NCBI GenBank assembly: GCA_033795365.1
Contig: JARYGU010000021.1
Location: 1-64,000 of the forward strand
DNA: 64,000 bases
Direction: 5' to 3'
Source: JARYGU01 sp033795365
GTDB taxonomy: Bacteria; Pseudomonadota; Alphaproteobacteria; Rhizobiales; Rhizobiaceae
A program made the position numbers and the translations under genes. Below the pieces are notes generated by a model that saw only the letters and a program-made list of their open reading frames with translations, had not been told where the DNA came from and made no database searches. Shown in pieces: positions 8,591 through 16,488 of this stretch. The stretch's first letter is position 1, and each line of letters begins with the position of its first letter.

Positions 8591-9441
8591 TTGACGCAAA
8601 GGCTTTCGGACTCGAACTCGCCGGCATCGTCAAGGCCCAGCTTTCCCCCCTGATCGAGCGCATGAACGCGCTGGAGAAACGGATCGATGCGCTTCCGGCG
8701 CCCGTAGACCTGTCCGCCGATCTCGCGCGGATCAAGGCGGCCGTGGAGGCTATCGAGATCCCGGATATCCCGCCGTTGCCGGAACTTCCCGACATCGAGG
8801 CAATGGTCGAGGCGGCCGTTAACGCCCGGATGCCTGAGGATATGGAGCGCAGTATCGAAGATGTGGTTCGTCTTGTCGTTTCCGAGATTCCGCTTCCGGC
8901 GAATGGGAAGGATGGGGCTGACGGGAAGCATGGCAGAGACGGAAAGGACGGCAAGGACGGCGTGGATCTGGCCGGCGCCTTCATCGATCGCGACGGCGAA
9001 CTGGTGTTGACGCTTTCCAATGGCGAGGTCAGGAAGCTCGGCCCGGTGATCGGACGCGACGGTAAGGATGGTGCGCCTGGTGCTCCGGGTAGAGACGGAT
9101 TCAACCTCGAAGATTTCGATGCCGAGGTGATGAAGGACGGGCGTACGGTTCTCCTGTCCTTCGACCGCGGCGATCTGTCCTACAAGATCGAGCTCGGCTT
9201 CCCCGTCATGATTTACCGTGGGGTTTTCAAAGACGGGCAGAAATACGAGCGCGGCGATACCGTCACATGGGGCGGCTCGCTCTGGCACTGCGATGTCGAG
9301 ACCACCAGCGAAAAGCCCGACAGTGCGGAGAAGCATTGGACGTTGGCAGCCAAGCGTGGCAGGGATGGCAAGGACGGAGAGATGAAGGAAGCGAAATCGC
9401 ATACTCCGGTGCGCGTCGGCGTTCCTGCGAGGGCTGAGTGA
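8587..9441 (+). CDS. Collagen-like phage structural protein
   Basis: The 284-residue protein starts with a coiled coil (about 1-90). It then has three blocks of Gly-X-Y collagen-like repeats (GKDGADGKHGRDGKDGKDG near 103-121, GRDGKDGAPGAPGRDG near 157, GRDGKDG near the C-terminus). Between the last two lies a small domain with YRGVFKDGQKYERGDTVTWGGSLWHC, which resembles carbohydrate-binding modules of chitinase type (CBM5/12-like). It overlaps portal by ATGA and the next gene by one base. A head fibre or trimeric decoration is plausible; its place between portal and connector genes is unusual for a fibre. Confidence 0.7.
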   Translation: MIDAKAFGLELAGIVKAQLSPLIERMNALEKRIDALPAPVDLSADLARIKAAVEAIEIPDIPPLPELPDIEAMVEAAVNARMPEDMERSIEDVVRLVVSEIPLPANGKDGADGKHGRDGKDGKDGVDLAGAFIDRDGELVLTLSNGEVRKLGPVIGRDGKDGAPGAPGRDGFNLEDFDAEVMKDGRTVLLSFDRGDLSYKIELGFPVMIYRGVFKDGQKYERGDTVTWGGSLWHCDVETTSEKPDSAEKHWTLAAKRGRDGKDGEMKEAKSHTPVRVGVPARAE

Positions 9442-9749
9442 TGGCATCTCTCGTTGATCTTGCCTTCGTCAAACAGGCTCTACGCGTCGATCACAGCGAC
9501 GATGACGATGTCCTTGCGAGCTATCTTGACGCGGCGACGGGCGGAGTTCTCCGCTATCTGAAGGGAGCGGCCGATCCGGAATGGACCGTCGACACCGTCC
9601 CTGCTTCCGTTCGTATCGCGATCATCATGGCGGTGCAGTCACTCTATGAGCCCGACCAGGCTGAGATGCTTTCCGGCCTTGGCACCGGCGATCCGCGCAA
9701 TCCGATCGTGGCGATGCTTTACAGCATGCGCGACCCCACTCTTGCATAG
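9441..9749 (+). CDS. Head-tail connector (gp6-like)
   Basis: The 102-residue protein begins LVDLAFVKQALRVDHSDDDDVLASYLDAATGGVLRYL, the N-terminal pattern of the HK97 gp6-like DNA packaging/connector family. Members form a ring under the portal. The position directly after the portal block fits. The start ATG overlaps the preceding stop. Confidence 0.8.
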   Translation: MASLVDLAFVKQALRVDHSDDDDVLASYLDAATGGVLRYLKGAADPEWTVDTVPASVRIAIIMAVQSLYEPDQAEMLSGLGTGDPRNPIVAMLYSMRDPTLA

Positions 9750-9758
9750 GAGGTTCGT

Positions 9759-9950
9759 ATGGCCAGGGTGAAATTCACCGCCGACTTCGACTACAAGCCG
9801 ACCCGCCAAACCACGATCGGTTACAAGGCCGGCATGGAGCTGACGGTGAAGCGCGATTGCGCCGAGAAGGCGATCGCGGCGGGTAGAGCCGTCGACATGG
9901 AAAAAACCGATCGGGTCGGCGGCAATGGCGAAACCCAGATCGGCGGGTGA
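9759..9950 (+). CDS. Small hypothetical head-tail region protein
   Basis: A 63-residue protein with a beta-rich N-terminus (KFTADFDYKPTRQTTIGYKAG) and an AEKAIAAGRAV helix, ending in Gly-rich sequence. AGGAGG precedes the ATG. Comparable short proteins that encode a single SH3-like barrel are common between gp6-like and head-closure genes. Its 3' end overlaps the next start by 26 bases. Confidence 0.55.
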   Translation: MARVKFTADFDYKPTRQTTIGYKAGMELTVKRDCAEKAIAAGRAVDMEKTDRVGGNGETQIGG

Positions 9951-10272
9951 TCTCTATCATCGTGTCGCCTTCGACAAGCGCGAGACGGTCGATCGGGGCG
10001 ATGGCGTCAAGGTCGGGAGCTGGGTGGAGCAGTTTTCCGTCCGTGCCGGCTTTACGCATCTGCGCGGCGGCGAGAGCGTCATGGCTGGCCGCCTGCAGGG
10101 CAAGCACACGCAGGTCATTACCGTGCGTGCCTCGTCGCAGACGCGGGAGGTCGGCGCCGACTGGCGGGTGAGGGACGTGCGCTCGGGGATCGCTTTCAAT
10201 ATCCGCGACATCACGCCGACGAACGATCGCGCCTGGCTGGATTTCCTGTGCGAGAGCGGAGTTGCCGAGTGA
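9925..10272 (+). CDS. Head-tail adaptor / head closure protein
   Basis: The 115-residue protein opens AGDLYHRVAFDKRETVDRGDGVKVGSWVEQFSV and continues with FNIRDITPTNDRAWLDFLCE, the pattern of the Phage_H_T_join (SPP1 gp16-like) family that closes the connector after packaging. It starts within the end of the previous gene and overlaps the next by four bases. Confidence 0.82.
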   Translation: MAKPRSAGDLYHRVAFDKRETVDRGDGVKVGSWVEQFSVRAGFTHLRGGESVMAGRLQGKHTQVITVRASSQTREVGADWRVRDVRSGIAFNIRDITPTNDRAWLDFLCESGVAE

Positions 10273-10691
10273 CGAAAATCCTCAATCTCGCCAGGCTCGA
10301 CCGCAAGCTGAAGCGATTGCCGACCGTCGCCCGACAGATGATCCAAACCGAAATGGAAAAGGTCGCGGACGAGATCACCGGCATGATGGAGCGGCTGGCG
10401 CCGAAGGACACGATGGCTCTCGCCGAATCCATCGGCTGGACCTGGGGGAAAGCTCCGAAGGGTGCCGGTATCGTCGCTTCCGTCAAATCCAAGCTCGGTG
10501 GCGATCTCACCATCACGATCTACGCGGGAAACACCGAGGCCTATTACGCGCGCTGGCAGGAGTTCGGCACGCAGGACATGCCCGCGAGCCCGTATTTCTT
10601 CGTGAGCTGGCGCGCGAACCGGAAATCTGCCGTCAGCCAGGTTCGCAAGGCGACCCGTCAGGCGGCTAGGAAGGTTGCATCAGGATCATGA
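10269..10691 (+). CDS. HK97 gp10-like tail-component protein
   Basis: The 140-residue basic protein matches the HK97 gp10 family: an N-terminal helix, MMERLAPKDTMALAESIGWTWG and YYARWQEFGTQDMPASPYFFVSWR, the hallmark EFGT..MPA.PF sequence. GTG at 10269 overlaps the previous stop and is preferred over an upstream frame start at 10248. Members join head completion to the tail tube. Confidence 0.85.
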   Translation: MTKILNLARLDRKLKRLPTVARQMIQTEMEKVADEITGMMERLAPKDTMALAESIGWTWGKAPKGAGIVASVKSKLGGDLTITIYAGNTEAYYARWQEFGTQDMPASPYFFVSWRANRKSAVSQVRKATRQAARKVASGS

Positions 10692-11110
10692 GCGAGGACG
10701 CTTCCTACGAGCTGCAGCGCGCCATCTATGCAAGGCTTGTCGCTGATGCCGGTCTTGCCGGTCTGGTCGCGGACCGGGTCTATGACGACGTTCCACGGCA
10801 GGACGGCAAGATCACCGCGGATTTCCCTTATGTGTCATTCGGACCGGAAACCGAGATCCCGGAAATCTACGACTGCATCGACGGCGCCGAGATCACGATG
10901 CAGATTGACGCTTGGTCGCGCGATCCGGGTTTCAGAGAGGTCAAGCGCATCGCCGCGGCTGTCGAGAAGGCCCTGCACGATGCGCCGCTGACGATTGCCG
11001 AAAATGCGCTCGTCTATTTCGTGAAGGACGGCCGCCGCGTCATGCGCGATCCGGACGGCCTCACATCGCATGCCGTCATCACATTTCGGGCCGGCGTCGA
11101 GAAACGCTGA
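10688..11110 (+). CDS. Tail completion protein (DUF3168 family)
   Basis: The 140-residue protein starts YELQRAIYARLVADAGLAGLVADRVYDDVP and continues FPYVSFGPETEIPEIYDCIDGAEITMQIDAWSRD, the DUF3168/gp17-like pattern of tail terminator or completion proteins. It overlaps the gp10-like gene by four bases and precedes the tail tube gene, the conserved order. Confidence 0.85.
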   Translation: MSEDASYELQRAIYARLVADAGLAGLVADRVYDDVPRQDGKITADFPYVSFGPETEIPEIYDCIDGAEITMQIDAWSRDPGFREVKRIAAAVEKALHDAPLTIAENALVYFVKDGRRVMRDPDGLTSHAVITFRAGVEKR

Positions 11111-11138
11111 TTCATTCCCATTCCGGCATTTCGCCAAA

Positions 11139-11155
11139 CCCGCCATGTCGGCGGG
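11139..11155 (+). terminator. Hairpin before the tail tube gene
   Basis: CCCGCC (11139-11144) pairs with GGCGGG (11150-11155) around a five-base loop, followed by CTCTTC. This is a weak terminator or mRNA processing hairpin placed 31 bases upstream of the highly expressed tail tube gene. Confidence 0.4.
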
Positions 11156-11186
11156 CTCTTCACTGTCGCCACAAAGGAGATATTCC

Positions 11187-11633
11187 ATGGCACAACCGAC
11201 AACCATCAAGGGCGGCAAGGTCCGGGTTCTCCTGGGCAACGATGCCACCCCCATCGTCTATGCCGCGCCTTGCGGCTTCAGCCAGCGTACCGTGACGCTG
11301 AACAAGGGGCTGGAAGACGTTCCGCTGCCTGACTGCGACGATCCCGACAAGGTCAACTGGCTTGGCCGTGACGCGGTCTCGCTGTCGATGACGATCGCCG
11401 GCGAGGGTGTTCTTGCCGAGGAGAGTGTCGAGGTGTGGCTCGACGCCTTCGAGAACGTCGAATCCGTGCCGGCGAAGGTCGAGTGGGAGTTTCCCACGAA
11501 AACCATCACATGGACGGGGAATGTGCATGTCGAGAGCTTCGAAGCTGGGGCGCAGGACGGCCGCCGTGTGACCGGCAATGTCAGCATGCAAAGCGATGGC
11601 CCGATGACTCGCGTCGTTACGGATGTTCCGTAA
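11187..11633 (+). CDS. Major tail tube protein
   Basis: The 148-residue protein contains KGGKVRVLLGNDATPIVYAAPCGF at its start, a mid segment with LSMTIAGEGVLAEES and a C-terminal TWTGNVHVESFEAG, typical of the TP901-1/GTA-type tail tube family. AAAGGAGA precedes the ATG at 11187; the open frame upstream has no good start. Hexamers of this protein build the tail tube around the tape measure. Confidence 0.82.
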   Translation: MAQPTTIKGGKVRVLLGNDATPIVYAAPCGFSQRTVTLNKGLEDVPLPDCDDPDKVNWLGRDAVSLSMTIAGEGVLAEESVEVWLDAFENVESVPAKVEWEFPTKTITWTGNVHVESFEAGAQDGRRVTGNVSMQSDGPMTRVVTDVP

Positions 11634-11989
11634 TGAGCCGCGACGCCAAGATCGAGATCGACTTCGCGGACGGTACTTTCCCCTTTCGCCTGGGCTGGGG
11701 AGAGCTGGTTGAGCTTCAGGAAAAGACGGATGTCGGACCGTACGTCGTCCTTCACCGCCTCCACTCGCATCACTGGAAGATGGAAGACATCACAAATGTC
11801 ATCCGTCTTGGCTTGATTGGCGGCGGCATGACGCCGGCAGATGCCCTCCGAAAGGTGCGCACTTATGTCGAGGCTCGCCCCCCGCTCGAAAATCACCCCG
11901 TCGCAGCCGCCGTTCTTGCGGCAGGGCTTCTCGGCGCACCGGAGGAGCCCGTGGGGGAGCCGGTCGCGCCGGCTCGCGAAGCGGAATAG
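11633..11989 (+). CDS. Tail assembly chaperone, frame 1 (GTA gp10-like)
   Basis: The 118-residue protein has the GTA_gp10 pattern: IEIDFADGTFPFRLGWGELVELQEKTDVGPYVVLHRL and a middle ITNVIRLGLIGGGMTPADALRKV. The ATG overlaps the tail tube stop (TAATG). It ends in a Pro/Gly/Glu-rich tail after residue 100, where a G-run at 11953-11957 lies. Chaperones of this class coat the tape measure during tail assembly. Confidence 0.8.
   Translation: MSRDAKIEIDFADGTFPFRLGWGELVELQEKTDVGPYVVLHRLHSHHWKMEDITNVIRLGLIGGGMTPADALRKVRTYVEARPPLENHPVAAAVLAAGLLGAPEEPVGEPVAPAREAE
11951..11959 (+). other. Possible -1 frameshift site in tail chaperone
   Basis: In the frame of the first chaperone the codons are GTG GGG GAG. 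The run of five G (11953-11957) allows the GGG-decoding tRNA to slip back one base onto another GGG. The -1 frame is open from before this point, past the first stop (11987-11989), through to 12195, and encodes the second chaperone part. This is the arrangement of lambda G/GT and of many siphovirus tail chaperones. It is not a classical X XXY YYZ heptamer, so efficiency is uncertain. Confidence 0.45.
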
Positions 11990-12045
11990 ACGATCTGCCG
12001 AACGGCAAGATCCGTTTCGCTTTGGTCTACGGAGTTGGCGCGGCC

Positions 12046-12195
12046 ATGGGTTTCTCGCCACAGACGGTCAACGGCATGTCGATGTGGCAATTTATGGCGG
12101 CTCTGGATGGGTACATTCGTGCGCAAAACGGCGTCGAGAAGATGACCAATGCCGAGGCCGATGATCTCTGGCAGTGGTTGCAATCCAAGGAATAG
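12046..12195 (+). CDS. Tail assembly chaperone, frame 2 (Phage_TAC_6-like)
   Basis: The frame upstream of the first ATG (12046) already encodes family sequence (IRFALVYGVGAAMGFSPQTVNGMSMWQFMAALDGY), so the native product probably starts earlier, either at a non-ATG codon near 12022 or by -1 frameshift from the preceding gene. It matches the short GTA gp10.1/TAC_6 family (aromatic and Met pattern FSP..V..MS..QF..AL.GY). It ends just before a leftward small gene; the tape measure follows. Confidence 0.65.
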   Translation: MGFSPQTVNGMSMWQFMAALDGYIRAQNGVEKMTNAEADDLWQWLQSKE

Positions 12196-12202
12196 CGAAA
12201 AA

Positions 12203-12526
12203 TCAGTTCTCAAAATCGCTTTCGGGGAGGCAGGTTATGGAGCCGATGCCGAGTTTTTCATTGTATGTTCCTACTGCCTCTCCGGCCGCCTTGAGCTGGC
12301 GCTTCCTCTCTTCGCATTCATGCCTTGAGAGATCGCGAGCGGCCTCCTGTTCGGTATTCCCGATTGCATGAATAAGCCTGAAGGTCTCCGCTTCTCCTGT
12401 CGGCGTTCCGTCAGCGAGCGTTGTTTCTCCGGGTGAAATGATGCTCGCAGCGTAAACGGCGGCAAGAATGCCCGCTGCAGTCAGCAATACTCGGCCAAAA
12501 CTGGGCCTCTTCTGCACGTTATTCAT
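12203..12526 (-). CDS. Leftward small membrane-anchored protein
   Basis: The 107-residue protein has one N-terminal hydrophobic helix (VLLTAAGILAAVYAASII, about 12-29) and a charged periplasm-like domain with two Cys (HECEERKRQLKAAG and SITCLPESD). GGGAGGGA precedes the ATG at 12526. It lies on the opposite strand inside the structural operon, between tail chaperone and tape measure, as expected for a lysogeny-expressed moron. No family is recognised. Confidence 0.6.
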   Translation of the reverse strand: MNNVQKRPSFGRVLLTAAGILAAVYAASIISPGETTLADGTPTGEAETFRLIHAIGNTEQEAARDLSRHECEERKRQLKAAGEAVGTYNEKLGIGSITCLPESDFEN

Positions 12527-12579
12527 CAACGTATCCCTCCCGCTCCATGCGTGTCTTTCACAGTTAGGATACAACCTTC

Positions 12580-14730
12580 ATGCCCGCAACTGATCTTGAG
12601 CGGCTGGTTGTCCAGCTATCCGCTGACATCAAGCAATATGAAAATTCCCTTAATCGGGCTCGCGGGCAGACCGCCAGACAGGCGCGTGCGATTGAGAACC
12701 GCTTTGCGCAGATGAATCGGAACATTAGCAAAGGGGTGAACGAGGCGGCCTTAGGGTTTGCTCGTGCCTTTGCGTTGATTGGTGGTGCAAGGGGATTGCA
12801 AACCCTCACCGATACGGCGACACGCATCGATAATGCTTTGCGAATCGCAGGTCAGTCCGGAGAAGGTCTCGAACGCACCTATCAGAGCCTTTTCGAATCT
12901 GCGACGCGCAACGCCGCGCCACTGGAAGCCCTCGTTCAGCTCTATGGTCGGGTATCGCTAGTTCAGGGTGAGCTCGGGGTTTCATCCGAACGGCTGCTCG
13001 GTTTCACAGATACGGTAGCATTGGCGCTGCGCGCTTCGGGGCAGTCAGCGCAGGAGGCGTCCGGCGCGCTATTGCAGCTTTCGCAGGCTTTGGGCGGCGG
13101 TGTCGTCCGCGCCGAAGAATTCAATAGTATACAGGAGGGTGCTCCGACCATCTTGCAGGCCGCTGCTGCCGGAATCCGCGAGGCCGGCGGCTCGGTTGCC
13201 CGCTTGCGACAGATTATGCTCAATGGTGAGCTATCCTCTCGCGCCTTCTTCGAAGGTATCCAAGCTGGTGCTCCGTTGCTGGAGCAGCGGGTCGCAGGCG
13301 CTGTCCGAACGCTCGATAATAGACTCTCAAATCTTTATACGGCTCTCATCAATGCTGCGCGCGAGTTCAATTCCTCAGCTAGAGCGGGCGAGACTTTCGG
13401 AAACGAGATCGATCGCGTTGCCGCCTTCGTGAACGGACTTAAATTCGATAGTCTTATAGGCCAGATACAGGGCGTAATCGGCGCATTCAATTCAGGCGTG
13501 GAGGCAGCCAATGGATTTGCTCAAGCCCTGGGGCGAATGACCGGCCTCGACAATGTCGGTCGCTGGATAGCCGGCGAGGGCGGTAGACGTGAGTTTTTTG
13601 GCGGCGCCCTGACAATCACGTCGACGGCCGATGCGGAAAGAAAGGGCTTTTGGGAGGAGCAGGCCGAACGCGATATCCGCCTCAGAAACAAGGCGTACGA
13701 AGAGGTCGCCAAAGACCCGACCTTGTACGGTCCTCAGCTGCCGCCAGTCGCCTACGCGGCTTCCGGCCCCCTTTCGCGCGGAGGGCGCAGGCGCGGCACC
13801 CAGTTGAACTCGATATCCATAAGCGACTTCCCGGCTACGGGAAGTTCAGGTTCCGGCGCAGGTTCGGGACGTCGCAGCGGTGGCGCTGGCGGCGGGCGAG
13901 ACGCGGACAGTCGTTTCAATGATGACATTCAGGCCGTTCGCGACCGCACGGCGGCGCTGATCGAAGAGCAGCGCATCGTCAGCCTGTCCTATCAGGAACA
14001 GGAAAAGCGCCGCATGGCGCTCGACCTCGAACAGTCGGCGCTCGCCGAGCTGCGCGAGGAGGCGCGGCGGAAGGGACAGACGGACCTCGACAATATCCAG
14101 CTTTCGGGCGAGCAGCGCCGCCAGATCGACGAGGCTTCGGAAGCCTATGCCCGGCAGGCCGATGCGCTTCGCCGTGTGCAGGAGGCGCAGGACCGCGCCG
14201 AACGGTCATCCGAGGAGTTCTACGACAGCTTCAAGAGCAGCACGATCGGTGCGATCACCGGAGTCCGAAGCCTTTCGGACGCTCTCAGCGAGGTAGCGAA
14301 GAGGCTTGGCGACATGCTGCTGAACAGCGCGTTCGACTCGCTCTTCCAACCAACGACGAGCAGCAATTCGGGAGGCTTGTTCGGCGGTTTGTTCGCAGGC
14401 CTCTTCCGCGAGAAGGGGGGTCCGGTCAGGAGGGGGCAGCCCTACATCGTCGGCGAGAAGCGGCCTGAGGTATTCGTGCCGGATCAGAACGGGACCATCC
14501 TCCCGCGTGTTCCGATGTCTGCGCCGCGGATGCCGGACCTTGCGAATGTTGCCGCAGCCCGCCAGTCGGCTGCGCCATCGATTACCTTCGCCCCGCAGAT
14601 CGACGCTCGCGGCGCATCGGTAGAGGCGGTCGCCAGACTCGAGGAAGCCATGGACAGGCAGCAACGCGACTTCGCCGCCAACGTCCTGACCACGATGCGC
14701 AAGGCGCGCAAAACGAGGGATTGGCAGTGA
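12580..14730 (+). CDS. Tape measure protein
   Basis: The 716-residue protein begins ERLVVQLSADIKQYENSLNRARGQTARQARAIENRF, and residues about 80-230 hold the tape-measure N-terminal domain (ATRNAAPLEALVQLYGRVS, LLQLSQALGGGVVRAEEFNSIQEGAPTIL). A long coiled coil follows after a Gly-rich spacer near residue 425. It ends with FLREKGGPVRRGQPYIVGEKRPEVFVPD-like sequence, the usual tape measure end. It sets tail length, helps DNA entry and shares four bases with the next gene. Confidence 0.88.
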   Translation: MPATDLERLVVQLSADIKQYENSLNRARGQTARQARAIENRFAQMNRNISKGVNEAALGFARAFALIGGARGLQTLTDTATRIDNALRIAGQSGEGLERTYQSLFESATRNAAPLEALVQLYGRVSLVQGELGVSSERLLGFTDTVALALRASGQSAQEASGALLQLSQALGGGVVRAEEFNSIQEGAPTILQAAAAGIREAGGSVARLRQIMLNGELSSRAFFEGIQAGAPLLEQRVAGAVRTLDNRLSNLYTALINAAREFNSSARAGETFGNEIDRVAAFVNGLKFDSLIGQIQGVIGAFNSGVEAANGFAQALGRMTGLDNVGRWIAGEGGRREFFGGALTITSTADAERKGFWEEQAERDIRLRNKAYEEVAKDPTLYGPQLPPVAYAASGPLSRGGRRRGTQLNSISISDFPATGSSGSGAGSGRRSGGAGGGRDADSRFNDDIQAVRDRTAALIEEQRIVSLSYQEQEKRRMALDLEQSALAELREEARRKGQTDLDNIQLSGEQRRQIDEASEAYARQADALRRVQEAQDRAERSSEEFYDSFKSSTIGAITGVRSLSDALSEVAKRLGDMLLNSAFDSLFQPTTSSNSGGLFGGLFAGLFREKGGPVRRGQPYIVGEKRPEVFVPDQNGTILPRVPMSAPRMPDLANVAAARQSAAPSITFAPQIDARGASVEAVARLEEAMDRQQRDFAANVLTTMRKARKTRDWQ

Positions 14731-15359
14731 CCATCGTCTATCCCGTCAACCTCCTTGCCGACTTTCCCGGCTGGACGACGAAGTTCGAACCGATGTTCCG
14801 GCAGGAGCAATCGCGCACCGCCGGCGGGAGGACCTATGTCAAGGATCTCGGCTGGCCACTCTGGAACGGAGCGTGGGTGACGCGCTCTCTGAGCCCGAAC
14901 AATCTCGATCGTTGCCGTGGGCGGCTGGAGGCGCTGGAAGGTGGCCTGCAGACCTTCATCGGTTATCCGCTTTCCCGCTGCTATCCGATCGCCTATCCGA
15001 AGCCGGCCTACGACGCCCTCGGCGTCGGGAGCGTCACCACCGGCACGATCGGCGCGAACAACAAGAGCTGCACCCTGGCGGGCCTGCCCGCGGGCTACCG
15101 TGTCAGCATCGGCGATCTTCTGGAGATCACCGGAAGCGGCCTGCATCGCGTCATGGAGGCGGTGACCGCCAACGGTTCCGGCGTGACACCGACATTCGAG
15201 GTGCGCCCGCATTTCTGGCCGGGTGCGGCGGCCGGCGCGGCTGTCAAGCTGGCTGGGCCCTCGTGCCGGATGGCTATCGTGCCGGGATCAATCAGCAGCA
15301 CGGCCGATCCGCAGACCGGGCGCGGCACTGTCAGTTTCGAAGCAGTAGAGGATCGTTGA
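14727..15359 (+). CDS. Distal tail protein (GTA gp12 position)
   Basis: The 210-residue protein starts at GTG 14727, overlapping the tape measure stop. It contains YPVNLLADFPGWTTKFEP and a repeated small beta domain (SVTTGTIGANNKSCTLAGLPAGYRVSIGDLLEI, common in phage baseplate proteins). It ends with RMAIVPGSISSTADPQTGRGTVSFEAVE. Its place directly after the tape measure is that of DUF2460/distal tail proteins. The sequence family itself is assigned from position more than motif. Confidence 0.6.
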   Translation: MTIVYPVNLLADFPGWTTKFEPMFRQEQSRTAGGRTYVKDLGWPLWNGAWVTRSLSPNNLDRCRGRLEALEGGLQTFIGYPLSRCYPIAYPKPAYDALGVGSVTTGTIGANNKSCTLAGLPAGYRVSIGDLLEITGSGLHRVMEAVTANGSGVTPTFEVRPHFWPGAAAGAAVKLAGPSCRMAIVPGSISSTADPQTGRGTVSFEAVEDR

Positions 15360-16033
15360 TGCGACAGCTATCACCGGCCAACCAGGCCGCTCTTGCCGAC
15401 CGCCGTCTTGTTCCGGGAGATTTCCTCTGGATCACGGCGCGGACATACGACACGGGAACTCCCTTCGCCTACGGCTTCTGGTCGGGCGTCGGCAACATCA
15501 CGGTTCCGGTGCTCGATCCGGATTCCGGCTCGGCGGTCAACCGGAATTTCGAAGGTTCGGGATCGCTCATTCAGGTGGGCGACATTCCGCTCGTTTCGAA
15601 TATCAGCGTCCGCAATGCGACGATCACGCTCTCGCAGATCGACGAGGGTGTGGCGAGCGTCGTTCGCGGATACGACCTGAAGCAGGCCCGCGTCGAAATC
15701 TATCGCGGGCTGTTCTCGCCAGAGACGCGCCGGCCGGTGGATACGGCGTTCTGCCGGTTCGTCGGCTTCGTCGATGATGTCGAGATCACCACGCCATCGG
15801 AAGGCGAGGCCGGCAGCATCGTGCTCACCTGCGCGTCTCATACGCAGGAGATGACGCGGTCGAACCCGGACACAAGGTCCGATGAAAGCCAGAAGCGCCG
15901 CGCCGCCGGCGACAACTTCTACCAGGACACGACCACGGTCGGGGAATGGGAGTTTTTCTGGGGCGGCAAGACGGGAAAGCTCGACACGGCCGGCGTGCAG
16001 CGCATTGGCGTGAACGTGCCGTCGGCGTCATGA
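15359..16033 (+). CDS. DUF2163-like tail protein (GTA gp13 position)
   Basis: The 224-residue protein has NRNFEGSGSLIQVGDIPLVSNISVRNATITLSQID, then VEIYRGLFSPETRRPVD..FCRFVGFVDDVEI and a region with CASHTQEMTRSNPDTRSDESQKRR. The latter matches tail-tip hub proteins of DUF2163 type and ends near the usual DPGDXFF/W motif (TTVGEWEFFWGG). It overlaps the previous gene by one base. The NlpC/P60 peptidase gene that normally follows is absent here. Confidence 0.65.
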   Translation: MRQLSPANQAALADRRLVPGDFLWITARTYDTGTPFAYGFWSGVGNITVPVLDPDSGSAVNRNFEGSGSLIQVGDIPLVSNISVRNATITLSQIDEGVASVVRGYDLKQARVEIYRGLFSPETRRPVDTAFCRFVGFVDDVEITTPSEGEAGSIVLTCASHTQEMTRSNPDTRSDESQKRRAAGDNFYQDTTTVGEWEFFWGGKTGKLDTAGVQRIGVNVPSAS

Positions 16034-16046
16034 CTTGGAGATGGAT

Positions 16047-16280
16047 ATGAATGACTTCGCGATATTCAGCAGCAATTTCACCATGGCGTCCATCAGGGTA
16101 GGCGATGATGCCGCGATCCTACTTTTTGACAAGACCGACGCGGAGCTGCTTAAACTCTGCGTCGACAATCTCAAAACCGAACCGGACAGCGCCCGCATCG
16201 ACTTCTACCGGGATATGCTCAGTGATCGTCCCCTTGGCGGACCTGATGGCTTGCTGATGCAGATCGTCAAACCATGTTAG
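16047..16280 (+). CDS. Possible 77-aa protein antisense to the next entry
   Basis: An ATG at 16047 follows GGAG by six bases and directly continues the tail operon. The frame encodes an acidic protein with FDKTDAELLKLCVDNLKTEPDSARIDFYRDML. It overlaps the leftward gene 16119-16409 on the other strand for 162 bases, and one of the two may be a shadow. The leftward product looks more like a folded protein, so this one is held at low confidence. Confidence 0.3.
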   Translation: MNDFAIFSSNFTMASIRVGDDAAILLFDKTDAELLKLCVDNLKTEPDSARIDFYRDMLSDRPLGGPDGLLMQIVKPC

Positions 16281-16409
16281 GTCCTCTGTTCCTTTCACTT
16301 CTACCAGAGCGACAATGCAAGCGTGTAAAGCTTCATGGTAGGCGGCGAGGCCAGCGTTGAGATATTCTTCCGGATGGTTCTTGTCGTAGCTCACTTTGAT
16401 TGATGACAT
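16119..16409 (-). CDS. Leftward small hypothetical protein, 96 aa
   Basis: GGGAGGAGCGC precedes the ATG at 16409. The protein has two likely helices (PEEYLNAGLAAYHEALHACIVALVEV and TWFDDLHQQAIRSA) and a beta-like C-terminus (VDAGAVRFGFEIVDAEF) and no signal peptide. It sits where a tail peptidase usually lies and points against the structural operon, so it is probably a moron expressed separately. Family unknown. Confidence 0.55.
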   Translation of the reverse strand: MSSIKVSYDKNHPEEYLNAGLAAYHEALHACIVALVEVKGTEDLTWFDDLHQQAIRSAKGTITEHIPVEVDAGAVRFGFEIVDAEFKQLRVGLVKK

Positions 16410-16488
16410 GCGCTCCTCCCAAGCTTTGCGGTCGCATGGAAGCAGAACGGCAACCGAGAGTCGACCCCTCAAAATCAAGGGTTCCACG

